Shown one piece after another: positions 32,069-45,773 of a DNA stretch of 64,000 bases. The position numbers were made by a program, and so were the translations under genes. Under the pieces are notes generated by a model. It ran no database searches. It worked only from the letters and a program-made list of their open reading frames with translations, and had not been told where the DNA came from. This DNA comes from Dichotomocladium elegans (lineage: Eukaryota > Mucoromycota > Mucoromycetes > Mucorales > Lichtheimiaceae), in contig JAIXMN010000021.1 of the NCBI GenBank assembly GCA_025716815.1, forward strand, positions 372,001 to 436,000. Direction: 5' to 3'. Within the stretch, counting starts at the first letter, position 1, and each line of letters begins with the position of its first letter.

Positions 32069-33458
32069 ATGCCTGTCGATATTCTTTTCAACACTGCTCC
32101 CGAGCTGCATCTAATCACAGCCACTGAGCTGATCCGATCATCCAAAGACCAATCGAGTGATGAAGAGCGATTGAAGGCTCTCAAGTTCCTCCGCTACCAG
32201 GCAGCTGCTCATCAGGACATTGAGGCCAAAACAAAGTTGTGCACAATCTATGCGGCCCAGGACGATGCCGTGCAGAATGTCACTCCTGATGAGCGCGAGG
32301 TTGAGATGTGGTCACAGAGCGTATTCGACAAGCAGCTCTCCGAAGCTCTTGCATCTTGTGCCGAGTATCTTGTTAGCAACGACACCCATCCCATCACCAC
32401 GAGCACCATTGATCTCATTCTCTCCGGCGCAAGCAGCAGCAGCAAGGAAAACACTCACGTGAATTACCTGGCAGGTCTCCTTCTCATCAAGGGCATCGGG
32501 GTGTCCCGCGATCTCGAAAAAGGCAAGGCTCTACTCGAGCTGGCTGCTGAGGCCGGGTGCGGAGAGGCGGCTTACGAACTGGGGCGAGTCTGTGGGGACC
32601 GGTACAGTTTCTCGCTCGATGATCCTCCGAAATCATTGCACTGGTACGAGCGCGCGGTGGCGCTTGGTGAGACGAAGGCCTATGTGGATCTTGCATACCT
32701 GTCCTTCAATGGCCAGGGTGAAGAAGGTACAGACGGCCGCGGGACCACGACATTGTCATCGTCTGCTGCGCTCGAGTACGCAAAGCGCGGCGCGGAGGAG
32801 ACAAAGGACCGGTTCTGCCAATACATCCTCGGACACCTCGCATCGACTCCCGAGGAGGCGATCACATGGTTGACGGAGTCTGCCCAACAAGACTTTGCAC
32901 TCGCGATTGAGGAACTCGCGAGTATCTACATGAAGAAGCAGGACTATCAAGAAGCCATGAAGTGGTCCACCAAGGGATCAGATATTCCGTTCTGCCAGAC
33001 TGCGTTGGGTGACATGTTTCGAAATGGCTGGGGCGTTGCTCGGGACTATCAGAGGGCATTCCAGTACTATCAGACCGCGGCGAGTCAACCCGAGGCTCCG
33101 AATCACTATGCACAATACATGCTGGGCGAAATGCAAGTACGGAGGAGAGGGAGGATAATTATCGACAGCATTCCATGGCGAAGCAGCACCACTAAATATA
33201 CCTTTTAGGTTCCTGAACGGTGAGGGTATTCCTCAGGATACGGCTGTTGCTCGAGAATGGTTCCAGATCGCGGCTGCGCAGGGCTACGAGCCCGCTCGTC
33301 AAAAGCTGCTTGTGTTGAACCACTCCGAACAACAGCGTCCCTCTAACCCACAGCCATCCCCTTCAGCTTCCCAGCAACAGCAGTCCCAGCAACAGCAGCA
33401 ACAGCCTAAGAAAGGAACGCGATGGTCTGCCTTGAGTTTGTTTGGCAAAAAGAAATAG
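32069..33458 (+). CDS. Sel1-repeat protein
   Basis: Two exons, 32069-33132 and 33209-33458, give 437 residues. Sel1 repeats, pairs of antiparallel helices that build a curved scaffold, run from about residue 130 to 390: AGLLLIKGIGVSRDLEKGKA, AAYELGRVCGD, TALGDMFRNGWGVARDYQRA and MLGEMFLNGEGIPQDTAVAR. The tail is Gln/Ser/Pro-rich and basic (QQQSQQQQQQPKKG, then LFGKKK). Such proteins act as adaptors; the fungal chitin synthase activator Chs4/Skt5 is one example, but no specific similarity beyond the repeats is claimed here. The intron 33133-33208 works only with a GC donor (TGCAAGT); a GT donor two codons later would stop the frame and destroy the last repeat. No signal peptide or membrane segment is seen, so a cytosolic protein is likely. 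Confidence 0.86.
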
Positions 33459-33642
33459 TCTAGGCTACACTAGCAGATTACAAATACAGCTTTCATAGTA
33501 ATTTTTAAACCTTTTGCTACGTGCTTCGTGATATCATAAATAATCATTACTCTTTGTTGCCGTCATTTATACTTTATTTTCCAAAATGTGATAAAATAAC
33601 GACGAAAAAATTCGCATAAATTCTATAGAGTTGTCGTATGAC

Positions 33643-34463
33643 TTTTTGGCTGGTGGTTGTGGGAGTCTCAAGCTACATTTAATGATGCCTGATGCCGAAC
33701 TTGCTCCAAGGATTGTACTTGTTTTCGTTCTTGCTTTTGATACTGTAACTACTGAAAGACACTCCTTTCTTGGACCATGTCGTGCTGCGCTTCATGTTAA
33801 TATGGAGCACAGACATATCAAGGAAACACAGTCTTTTCTAAAGTCAACGCCAGTCATTTCTCCATCGGCGCACCGAATCAAGATGCTCTTGAACTTTTGC
33901 ATCGCAGTTCCTGTCTACAGGCTGAAACTGTGTCTTTTTCACTGCCAAGTTGCACCCATTGTTCATAAATCAATGGAGCGTTGTTTTCGATCCTGTAACA
34001 CCCTCAAATCTCTGCATCAATAGTTCCAGCAGTTATTCCGGGCCATTTGACGGATTATTATTAACCGATTCGAAGATAGCACTGTTATGCTCGTCATTGA
34101 GAATACGTGAATGACTTCTACCTCTACGTTTCTTAACAATGCTGTCAGGGTTTCTATGTCCTTTCTCTTGGGGATATGTGTAGCAACAAGGTCCGGGTTA
34201 TGCCTGAAAGATAGACTACGCAGATATTCTGTGTGAGAACAAACGGATTGAAGAGAGAACATTTCCTCATTAACGAGATAGTCCATAGGTTCAGAGCAGC
34301 GATGCCCATCAATGAAATGACCTTTCCCATCGTAGTAAAAGAATTGGTTACCTACTTCAGAGTGTAAGATGCATATAGAAATGGAATTTTTTGTGCGACA
34401 GTTCTCACTGTGCATGCGACATTGGCTTTGTCATCGCGCGTAAAGATTTTTGGGCGAAGCGCG
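33643..34463 (-). mobile_element. Tc1/mariner relic, truncated direct repeat
   Basis: About 820 bp nearly identical to 28384-29205 and in the same orientation, holding the N-terminal half of a decayed transposase (CSHTEYLRSLSF, THIPKRK). The DDE part with SPELNP is absent on the left side: homology starts abruptly at TTTTTGGCTGGTGG. It differs from its partner by only a few substitutions and a three-base indel. Confidence 0.75.
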
Positions 34464-35004
34464 ACTTCCAGAATTGTTAGGGCACGAATTCGTTTTTGGA
34501 ATACTACATATGCATCGACCATGTCGCAAGTGATCTTTTTCTATTTTGTACCTGATCATTCTCAAGTACCTCAACTTCTGCAAAATGATAGGTTGGCTCC
34601 ATCATCTTATAGTATTGAACCAATGTAAGATAATTCCTTTGCTCTGATAATTTATTCTTATTCCAAAATTGCAGGTAAACCGTCGATGTATACAAGACAG
34701 GGCGCTTTTCCGCATCCGCAATTGAATATACTGTCCAGTATCGTAGGCGAGTGTAGACCGCCTCATGGACTGTGCCGAAGCAAGAGACTCTAAAGCAATG
34801 CATTGGCTTGTGACAGCTTGGCCTTGTGATCAAACATTTAAGTTTTAACAATGTGGAGCTGCCGGAATGCGTAAACATCATTTTTCGGTATCTGTTTTTG
34901 AAGAAAGAGAGAAGATATTTGAATCGAAAAATATCTTTGTTTCTGATGATATGTAAAGGATATCGATATGGCTGCTAACAAAAAGGAAGCATGTCCAACA
35001 AAAT
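34464..35004. other. no gene seen; actin 3' flank
   Basis: 541 bp with only short open frames, including one of 125 codons on the minus strand (34504-34881) without recognisable motifs. Confidence 0.35.
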
Positions 35005-36606
<1,602 letters not shown>

Positions 36607-37366
36607 AGTGTATTGTTATCAGGCAGAGCGTTGGTTGAAATATATGAGAAAGCGCTAAGGCGCAGAGGCCTGGTATTTAAACCTAAGTCAGGACAGACGT
36701 ATCACAGACAATTGAGACACACTTGATTACTGGATTCGGTCATAAAACTCAGCATTAACACAATGGATTGGGCACGCGCACGACCCTAATATAGCGTGCC
36801 AAGATAGCTACCAAAATTCAACAGTTCCCGAACAGAATACGCCAGTAAGCAATAAAAGATCAAGCATATGATGGGCGCGCGTATGGATCATAAAAATAGC
36901 GAGCGTAGCGCGCCTTGCTCTACATTTCGTATCCGTGTTTGTATTCATTGCACGCATAGATGCATATCTCAAGTTTGCGAGAGACAACAGGCTGGGATGC
37001 TGGGCATTCCAGGATCCCGATATCAAGTTCTTAGGCGCAGTTATGCGTTTATCATCAAAAAAGGTAAATTAACTTTAACTAATCCTATAGCACATGGACT
37101 CGCTACCCTGAGCAGAAGCAGCCGCAGAAGCATTGGACCAGCAACGTCCCATGGAAGCTTGTATGTTGTTTAGGAGCTGCGCGACGTAGTTCTTTGTTTC
37201 AGGCCATATGACAAGGACATCTGTTCCTCAACAAATTTGTCATCTCCTCATATTCCACCTCGTCCTCCACATCCTATTATACATCATATTCATTTCTCTC
37301 CTCGTTTCCTATGCTCGCATTCGCATTTGTATCCTCGCCTCGCCTCGCCTCGCCTCGAAACATCTC
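36607..37366. other. actin upstream region and GSK3 3' flank
   Basis: 760 bp. The right edge holds a pyrimidine-rich stretch with a (CCTCG)5 repeat at 37333-37357. No gene seen. A TTTAAATA sequence on the actin strand near 36674 is a possible TATA-like element. Confidence 0.4.
37333..37357 (+). repeat. (CCTCG)5 tandem repeat
   Basis: Five perfect CCTCG units just downstream of the GSK3 stop codon, in its 3' untranslated region or flank. Confidence 0.85.
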
Positions 37367-38971
37367 CTAGACAAAAGAAGGCGATACTTTGAATTGGTCG
37401 CTGGAGAGGGGTTCGAAATGATAAATGTCAATGCCGCGGTCGAGAAGCTCTTCCTCGCAGTGCGGCGGCACTAAGCGACGGATCAAATCGGGGCGGATGG
37501 ATAATTCTATATCATGCAGCACAGCGGTGATCAGCAACATCAGCCCGATGTATAATGCCAAGACAATTATACCTTGTTTGGAGAAGTCGAAGAGAGGAGG
37601 AAGCGGCTGGCCGTCAGGCAAATGCGCAGATGGATCGCGCAGTGGGTCGAAGAATGGGTGACACAATGCTTCTATGGCGCTAATGCGATGTTGCGGGTGA
37701 TACTGGAGCATTTTGGATATCAGGTCAATGGCTTGATCTGGGACTCCGACGAATATCTAACAGCGCATGTCAATAGACCCATTTTAATCCATTAAACTGC
37801 CGACACACCTTTACGAGTGGATGTGGCTTGATTTGTGGAAATCGGTGTTCAACATAACTCGCATTCATGGCGGCAATTTCATCTTTTGATGGTGTGCCCA
37901 AAATCTTGATGATTTCCACCAGCTGATCAATGCCACTATCACCCGGGAAAAAGGGTTGACCGAGTAACATCTCGGCCATGACACATCCAGTCGACCAGAT
38001 GTCAATGTTAAGCGTGTAATTGGTTGCTCCAAATATCAGCTCGGGGGCACGGTAATAACGGGAGCAAATGTAGGACACATTCGGCTCGCCCGGTACAAGG
38101 ACCTTGGCACTGTTATCGAGGCACAGACATCATCAGGAATTAGCACCCGGTATCTCAGAACCGGGGGAGAAAATTTGTCTTACCTTCCAAAATCGCACAT
38201 TTTGCAGATCCCTGTTGCAGGATCCAGTAGAATGTTTTGGGGTTTGATATCACGATGACATATGCCGAGGGAGTGAATGTAGGCCAATGACCGGATCACT
38301 TGATATATGTAGACCCGCACAAGTGTGATCGGCATAGTCTGCTTTTGCTTGGCATATAAACGAATCGAACGATACAATGTATCGGGAATATATTCCATCA
38401 CCAGATTGAGATACACTTCATCTTGCTATAAACATGCAGGCTGAGTACACCAAAACAAGAAAAAAAGCAGCGAATGTCTCCGCTTACCTTGTTCTCAACT
38501 TGATTGTAAAAATACGACTTCAGCCGGCATACATTCGGATGGTCAACAATACGCATGATTTGGAGCTCGCGATTCTATCAGATATATCCCCATAAACTCA
38601 CGCATGAGCTTTTTCCTCTTCCACAGCTATATTGCTAAAGAAGGCAAGGAAGGAGACTGGCTATGATACTTTACCTTGAATCGCCTATCCTGCAGTACTT
38701 TTTTAATTGCAGCATCTTCGTTGGTATCCAAAAGCCGCGTTTGATAAACGACACCAAATGATCCGTTTCCAGTAATCTTTTTGTTGACGTACGCAAGTTG
38801 GATTTGTTTACCCGTCTTTGCGTCTTTAGCCACGACTCGGACGGTTTTTGGAATATCAGCTGTTTTCCGCGTTAATACTACAAAATCTCATCGCATCCAG
38901 CATCTCTCCATCCTTGCCATCGCGGTAGAGAGTGGCTGCGCCATATCAAGATGCGTTTACTTGCCAGACAT
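37367..38971 (-). CDS. GSK3: glycogen synthase kinase 3 family Ser/Thr kinase
   Basis: Eight exons: 38965-38971, 38675-38859, 38488-38574, 38184-38425, 37809-38109, 37573-37756 and 37367-37506 after a 7 bp first exon are seven in total; together they give 381 residues. Kinase landmarks: glycine loop [10 protein letters not shown], catalytic Lys55 (AIKK), HRDIKPQN with Asp152, CDFGSAK with Asp171, and [17 protein letters not shown] with the activating Tyr187. The last two are diagnostic for GSK3/shaggy kinases, which phosphorylate primed substrates and control glycogen, transcription-factor turnover and stress responses. The start uses a 7 bp exon (ATGTCTG) joined by a GC-AG intron (38860-38964) in the strong context GGCAAGT; this gives [20 protein letters not shown]. 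No other join I tried avoids a stop before the conserved [10 protein letters not shown]. Confidence 0.92.
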
Positions 38972-39370
38972 TGCTAGTGAAAAGTTTATGATTTGTGAAA
39001 GTTCAACCAGGTTGCAGGGCTTGTCCCCAAGGAATTTCCGCACAAGAATGGTTCCACCAATAGAAATTCGGCGTTTTGTGTCTTCCACCACGCTAAAGAC
39101 AGGCGAGATCCATTACTCCATTGAACAATGTGAAATTGAATCGCTAAAGTCTTTCTAGTCTACAATGGACCTCTCCACCAGCAATACAATGCTTAAGTGG
39201 CTCTATGGATGCTTCGGTAACAGCGTCCCTTGGCGCAGAGACTTGCTTACATGCTTCTTGACCACAACCAATGACAGTTCGAGTTTAAGCTGTGCCTTAA
39301 ATATTTAAACGAAGAATAATAAAAGCGGGGGAGTGGTTTTCTCGTACTAAGGTATCGTCCATTGCATCTA
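38972..39370. other. GSK3 promoter region
   Basis: 399 bp between the GSK3 start and the 3' end of the C2H2 gene, both on the minus strand. No gene or clear element seen. Confidence 0.4.
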
Positions 39371-40177
39371 TCACAATAGAGCATTTCTATATTCACAGAT
39401 CGGACCTGATGCGTTCGGTCTAGGCGATACATTATTGCAATGAGATTGTAGAATATGTCGTATAAGCCCATCGCGAGTCGCAAAATGATTGTCGTGTGTT
39501 GTACAGTTAGGATAGACACACCGATATGGCTCCTGTCCATGGTGCACTGCTTCTATATGCTCATCAATGTTAGCGTTTTTGTGAAACTGCTTGTGGCAGC
39601 AGGGGCAAACAAGTGGGGGATATGTGGCGTTAATAAATTCTTCGGAGGCTGGTGGCAATAGTAGTCGGGCTTCTCTGGGTGATGGTGAAGATCCTCTCGG
39701 GCATGGCGTAGCAGGTGAAGGAGGGAAGGTGCCGATAAGCGGTTCGACCTTGTAGTGCATGAATGGAGGCTCTTGAATGATACACTGGGCCGATGCTTGC
39801 TTGACTAGGTGCGATCGGCTTATATGGTACCGCAATGCTGCGCGAGATGAAAATCGAAGCTCGCAGTGTGGATGAAGACAGCGGAAGCGTCGCGTTCTGT
39901 GCGTCGTCCTATGATGATGATTCGCCTCGGTAGACGTGGGAAAGATCCGATCGCAAAGGGTGCATATATGCGGCGGATATGCGATATCAATCAGTGTAAG
40001 GAGAGAGAGGTATCGATTTTCCACAGTAAGTGTGTTGCGGTAATAGGGGTTCCATCGACTGCTTTGTCCATGCTGAATGTTGTCATGCAACTGGAAATGG
40101 CCAGCTGAGCTACTACTACTTCCTTTCTCAGCAGATGGGGCTGAGACGGTTACGTTGAAAGGAAGTTCGGGATTCAT
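39371..40177 (-). CDS. C2H2 zinc-finger protein with four fingers
   Basis: Intronless frame of 268 residues. Four C2H2 units in two pairs: C-x2-C...H (CTLCDRIFPTSTEANHHHRT, with the following H) and CLHPHCELRFSSRAALRYHI-SRSH in the first half; CPCCHKQFHKNANIDEHIEA-VH and CVYPNCTTHDNHFATRDGLI-RHILQSH in the second. The second and fourth fingers have the C-x4-C spacing often seen in fungal regulators. The pairs are joined by a Pro/Ser-rich linker. It is probably a nuclear DNA-binding regulator; targets are unknown. The gene starts about 200 bp from, and divergent to, the leucine-rich-repeat gene, so the two may share a promoter. Confidence 0.82.
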   Translation of the reverse strand: MNPELPFNVTVSAPSAEKGSSSSSAGHFQLHDNIQHGQSSRWNPYYRNTLTVENRYLSLLTLIDIAYPPHICTLCDRIFPTSTEANHHHRTTHRTRRFRCLHPHCELRFSSRAALRYHISRSHLVKQASAQCIIQEPPFMHYKVEPLIGTFPPSPATPCPRGSSPSPREARLLLPPASEEFINATYPPLVCPCCHKQFHKNANIDEHIEAVHHGQEPYRCVYPNCTTHDNHFATRDGLIRHILQSHCNNVSPRPNASGPICEYRNALL

Positions 40178-40384
40178 ACTAGTAAATTGTAAAGAGAGCA
40201 GGAAGTTCAGGCCATGAAGCGAGAGTCAGAAGGGGGGATAAAGGGTCGTACGACGTAAGCAGCGATAGCGAGCGAATTGCATATTATTCAACACGTGATG
40301 GTTCACTGCTGGCTTTTATTCTAATATAGTATCACACAAAGTTTTCCACCGTGTCCTTCACTCCTGAATAGTCGCAACCACAAA

Positions 40385-42811
40385 ATGAGCATACGACAGC
40401 AGAAGCGTTCTTCCACTGTCCAGCCCAGACCAACGAAGGCTTCCTTGATGCGTCAGCAAAGCCAGCAAGCATCGTCATCCTCTCCTTCTCCCAATCCTAT
40501 TTCTCCTCCCAGCAATGCTTTACGTGTGCAGTCGGCAACAACGACTAGAAAATCATCTACTACTTCTCGAGCTCAAGCGTCTGAGGGCGTTCGAGCGTTT
40601 ATGGCTTCCAAGCGCGCTGCTGCTGCTGCTGCTGCCCATCAGAAAAAGGAGGTTTTTACGGAGAGGACGGCGGATCCGAGAAATCGGGTAATGACAGGTG
40701 CTGGGCGATATACTTTCAGCGCAGACGACACACTTGACGAGGATGTCAAGAAACCAAATCTGAAGTTACAGACAGTAATTGCGCAAGCCAAATCTACGGG
40801 AAGGCTTAACATATCCAATCGCGAGCTCCGCACCATCCCTGATGAGGTGTGGACTATGTAAGTTTAAGATTTGACTTGGAATGCCCGGATTCTGGACAGC
40901 TCATGGAATGCTTCGAAAAGGTACCACGTCGACCCTAACAAAGTTGTGGTGGACTTTAACTCAAGTGGTGACGCATGGTATGATACAACCGAACTCACAA
41001 AGTTCATGGCAACAGACAATATCATATCAGAACTTGATGAAAGAATTGGCCATGAGTTTGGCGCTTTGACACTTATTGATGTAAGCATAAAAGCGTTCAA
41101 TACCTGGAATTTTCATTTCAGCAGGCGAGTTGACGATCTGCTGTAGATAAGAAATAATCAATTGCATACCTTGCCCTCGTCGCTCTCCCAATTGCAGCAA
41201 TTAACAGCGCTATATCTTTCTCATAATCGGTTTGAGACTATTCCTGAATCAGTCTTCGATCTACCAAAGCTGAGGGACTTGGATCTCTCACACAACCGAG
41301 TACAAACGATACCACCGGAGATACGACGCCTGTCTCTACTTGAAATTCTCAACCTGGAGGACAACAACCTTCGTCAAGTTCCAGATGAAATCGGTCAACT
41401 CACCAAGCTGCGAAAGCTCTATTTGAGCCATAACCACGTGATTGAGCTTCCTACTGTAGAAGCATTGAATGGCTGGCAGAAGCTCCAAGAATTACATCTT
41501 TCTAAGAATCAAATGAGAACATTATTCAGAAGTATGGTCTCTACAGTATTTTCATGTTCTATACTTAAATTAGCTTGATAGGCTCGACGTCGACCGTCGT
41601 CACGCTGCCTCTTTTGGTACGTCTTGATGTTCGGCAAAACAGCATGTCGACACTCGTTGATGGCAAAGACAAATGTCCTGTTGCACTTCCAGAGCTGAAG
41701 GAACTGCTCATGGCATACAACCAGCTTTCCGAACAGACAAATTTCGACGTTCTGAAATCGGCCCCATCCATCCAAACATTGGATATTTCCTCTAATCTTT
41801 TCGCTGATATACCCGAAACAGTGCTAGAACTTCATGAGCTTGTTCGCTTGGATGTCAGCTCTAATCACCTTCGTACTCTGCGTCCAGACATAGCAAAGCT
41901 GGAGCATCTGGCAGTGATTAATTGGGAAGGCAATCCGCTACGTTCAATTCCCCGCAACATGACTATGGTGGAACTCATCCAGTCACTACGTGAAAAACTA
42001 GTCTTGGAGGTGGAGGGAAAAGAAAAGAAGGCAGACGAGAAAAGAGAAATTGGAGGACTAGTGACGACGCAAGAATCACCATCGTCACTCGAAAAGGAAG
42101 GGTGCATCCCGGCTGAAGTACCAGAACCTGCGAGAGCGACCGGGACCCTCGATCTATCTGGACAGAAACTCACTGAGATCGAACAAGATTCCCTGATTCA
42201 ATCAAACAAGCTTCCCGCCACACTTCAACTGCATCATAATCTGCTATCTGAGATACCCAATACGCTAAACGTATTTGCAGCCACTCTGGTGCATCTCAAT
42301 CTGGAGCACAATCGACTTGTCAGTGTTTCTTTGACTTCAGACACTTTGGTGTTCTCATCACTCAAGACCCTGTCACTTGCCAACAATCGTATCTCTTCAA
42401 TAATGGCGACACCTGAAGCCACACTCTCTTTTCCCCGCCTTGTGGAGTTGAATATCAACAATAATCAGCTGAGGAATCTCCCAGAGGAACTCAAAACATA
42501 TTTGCCATCACTCCGTACTCTTCGTGCCAATTCCAATCATATTGAGAAGATTTCGGCAAAAACCCTTGAAAACTTGGCGGTTATTGATCTTGCTTTCAAC
42601 GACATTGCCTATCTACCACCAGAAATAGGCCGCATCACTACGATTTCAGAGTTCATGGTCTATGGCAACATGTAAGGACGAACTATCATCGAGAAAAGTG
42701 TGAAACATATCAACGAGCATGTACTATAGATTTAGGATTCCTAGACAATCTGTGTTGGACCAGGGCACGCATGCTATCCTTGAATTCCTTCGGCGGAGAT
42801 TAGGCGACTGA
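40385..42811 (+). CDS. leucine-rich-repeat protein (LRRC40-like)
   Basis: Five exons: 40385-40857, 40921-41080, 41147-41531, 41582-42671 and 42730-42811; 729 residues. The first 110 residues are low-complexity Ser/Gln/Pro/Ala with a basic character. Leucine-rich repeats follow in two blocks, about residues 140-430 (LTALYLSHNRFETIPESVF, LRDLDLSHNRVQTIPPEI, LEILNLEDNNLRQVPDEIG, LRKLYLSHNHVIELP) and 500-715 (LVHLNLEHNRLVSVS, LVELNINNNQLRNLPEEL), separated by a charged linker (KEKKADEKREIGG). The repeats are of the plant/bacterial-like 23-residue type with N and LP at the usual places. The arrangement of N-terminal tail, LRRs, linker, LRRs and a short RRRLGD end recalls LRRC40, a conserved protein of unknown role. 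It has no signal peptide or transmembrane segment. Confidence 0.85.
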
Positions 42812-43689
42812 TGTTGGATTCTTGAGGACATACTTTATTTTCAAAAATAAATGTCGTAAACAAGATAAAATAATGTCGTGCAAAATACAAAAATAATGTT
42901 GCGTAGAATTGTATAAAGTTGTCGTATCAGTAGGTAAAAAGATTTCGCATCCATGGATTAAAACCATGTTAGTCAACAGAAAACAGTACTCCTCCATACG
43001 CTTCATCTTACACTCAAGGGTCCCGAAGGACCCAGCAGTTATCCTGGGTGGTCCCGGAGACAACCAGGACCACCGGGCCCACATGGATCATAACCTCCGC
43101 ATTAGAACCTTCTATCACATTCATTCCCCTATGCCCCATGCCACTTTTATTTTATATTTATCTATCACTTGCCTCAGAATAGCAAATATTGTTGACTTTA
43201 ATGACATTTTTTTAGCCAATGTCTCGGATCTTCAGCGCACGTCTTGCCTGAGGGGCACCTGGCTAACGACATGAATGGACGAGTTAGAAACGAAAGGTAG
43301 CTGGATATCGTCTCTTTTCCAAGGCATTTTTTTGGGGGGGGTGTAAAAACTGATCAATGTACAAAAGACAGTAGGTGTTAAATTTGGATGAAAAGAAAGT
43401 CAATATTATGATGATTCATATCAGGTAAGATGATGAAAGAGAGGCTGAGGATGGGTTTGACAAACAAAACCAGTTTTCTCAAATCTCCATTATATAGGAA
43501 ATCAAGCCAGACCAATGGCTAACAAAACCTGTTGATGATCCCACGAAGGGAACGTCCTCGATAGATCCAATTCTTATATCCTTTCTAACCTACGTACACC
43601 ATGTGATCTGTGCAATACTATCCTAAGTCGGATCACAGTTGTACCCCATTACGGCAGTTAACCAAGCACATATGAGAATGAGAAACGAA
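42812..43689. other. no gene seen
   Basis: About 880 bp. AT-rich near 42830-42950, with a GTTGTCGTAT block also found at 33633-33642 beside another transposon relic. A short GC-rich block with self-complementary GGGTGGTCCC-like parts lies at 43040-43080. The right part (43430-43510) resembles 27285-27365. Confidence 0.4.
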
Positions 43690-45010
43690 ACCTTCGAAAT
43701 CGCTCAGCTTTAAGCTATTGGATGCTTCGCTGATTCGTGTCATCAACATCTCGCTTTCCAAGAACCTATTGGGTTTTACTTTGCTCTTGACAACTGACCA
43801 GACTGCTCAGTTGGATTGAGTTCAGGAGAGTATGGTGGAAGATAATCACATCGATATCCTCGAGACTCGATGTATTTAAAGATATCCTGAGCCTTATGGA
43901 TAGGTGCATTATCCATTACCAAATAGTGGCCGTTCATATGTTCACACTTATCCATCTCGTCCATTATTACCTTAGAGAAGCTGAAATGATGTACAATTGC
44001 AGTTCCTCGGCTCGCAACTTCAGATTGACCTTCGCTCTTCTTTTCTTGATTGGTGGCTGCGGGAGCCTCAAGCTACATTGAATGATACCTGATGCTGAGA
44101 TTGCTCCCACGATTGTGGTTGCCTTTGGTACTATAATCATTGCAGGGGTCCCTTTCTTGGACCACACCATGCTGCATTTCATGTTAATATGGAATCCAGA
44201 CTCATCAAAGAAAAAACGCAGCTTTTGAAGTCGATGTCGGTCCTATCCCATCTGCATACTCAGTCAAGGCGTTCTTGGATCTTCGCAGCATTATTCCTGT
44301 CTATAGGATAAAACCGAACCATTTTTAATGACAAGTTGCATAAGTTTTCATAAATCGATGGAGCGTTATTTAAGATGCTTTGAGACCCTCAAGTCGTTGG
44401 AGCAGCTACTCTAGGACAATGGATAGATCTTCATCAACGCATTCTCTTAGAATGCGCTTATGCTCTTCATTGAGAATACGCGAACGGTCCCTCCGTGTTA
44501 GGTTTCTTAAAGATGCTGTCAGGGTCCTTCTTGTACTGTAATCCCCATCGCTGGGCTGAACGAATATGGAGTCCTAGCAGATGATGCACTCAAGATCTTC
44601 TCAAACATCCGTTTGAAAATTCTGACCTTGTCTTGGTCAGTTTATGCTGTGTAACTGAGCTTGATCCCAGCTTCTTTCATCCGAATGTCTGTATCCTTTC
44701 GCTGGGGAATGTGTGTGGGAGTAAGCTCAGGGTTATCTTTGCACAATATGCCACGCAGATATTCAGTGTGAGAACAAACGGATTGAAGTGAGTACATTTC
44801 CTCATCAATGACCTTGTCCATAGGTTCAAGACAGCCGCGCTCATCAATGACATGACCGTGGCCATCTTGGTAGAAAATTAGGTTGCTCATTTCAGAATGG
44901 TTTTTTATGCGACATCTTTCCGTGTATGTATGTGACATTCGATTTGTCATCACGCGCAAAGATTTTTGGGCATAAATGCGAAAAATAGTGTATAATAATA
45001 TTCCCACGCC
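43690..45010 (-). mobile_element. Tc1/mariner relic with recognisable DDE motifs
   Basis: The best preserved of the four relics. On the minus strand, in order: CSHTEYLRGILCKDNPEL and THIPQRK near 44700-44760, RFFFDESGFHINMK near 44180-44220 (first Asp), GHYLVMDNAPIHKAQDIF near 43910-43930 (second Asp) and YLPPYSPELNPTEQ near 43810-43860 (third acidic residue). The acidic triad residues are all visible, but the frame is interrupted by stops and shifts. No terminal repeats could be defined with confidence. Tc1/mariner elements insert at TA. Confidence 0.75.
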
Positions 45011-45773
45011 TTTCACTCATATCTCATGGGATTCGGTGTTTTTATCATCTACCCACCGATTGCAGAGGTTAAATATCGTATACGATATAACACTGTATCG
45101 TTGTCGCCATGACTGAAAAAGACAGCAAATCACGCTATCATCGATGGATTTGTTTATTCGATTCACCCAATTCTGGAGCGGCCCATCGGCCCATTGTTTT
45201 GTATACACATACTGTTAGACCAGTGCTTCTAAGATACACACCTGTCGGTCCAAAAGTGGGAGTTCGTTTTAAAAGTCAAACCAACATTTGTTCTAAGGCT
45301 CTAGCATTTGGGCATGAGCCATTACAACTAATGATGCCACTGATATGAGCCAGTGGTGAATCTTGCAGCCCTGAGAACGACAATTCACCCTTGTTACTAA
45401 GCAACATCATTTTTGCCGAAATACCTAAATTTTCATTGGCCGATCTACCCGGTATGGGACCATATTGAGATCATAAGATCTCTTGACAGGTGTACCGCAC
45501 CAAAGTGTATAATGGCATGAAACAAGCGCAAGGAGGTAATTTCTTCCCTGGCACTCTTTAGCGGCGAGGCAAAGGTGATTGTACTAGGAAATACGACGCT
45601 TTGACCTGTCATGCACCTGGGAAAAAATAAACGGTGCACACAGCATGTGAAAATCGCCCAAAGGTGACGTTGCTTTGTCGGGCCCATCAATCAGGCATTT
45701 AACTCCTCCCCCGCTTCCGTTTTATATTATTTCTTCCCCGTAATCCCACTCCCACACCTTCCCCACATTTGCA
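45011..45773. other. intergenic; ETF alpha upstream region
   Basis: 763 bp. A 79-codon frame at 45109-45348 has no recognisable feature. The stretch 45700-45770, rich in C and T, is the likely core promoter and leader of the ETF alpha gene. Confidence 0.4.

Noticed and set aside
38881..38930. Reading [12 protein letters not shown] as part of a longer GSK3 N-terminus
   Set aside because: It runs into a stop in frame and could be used only by assuming a one-base error; the GC-AG intron gives a clean start without changing the sequence.
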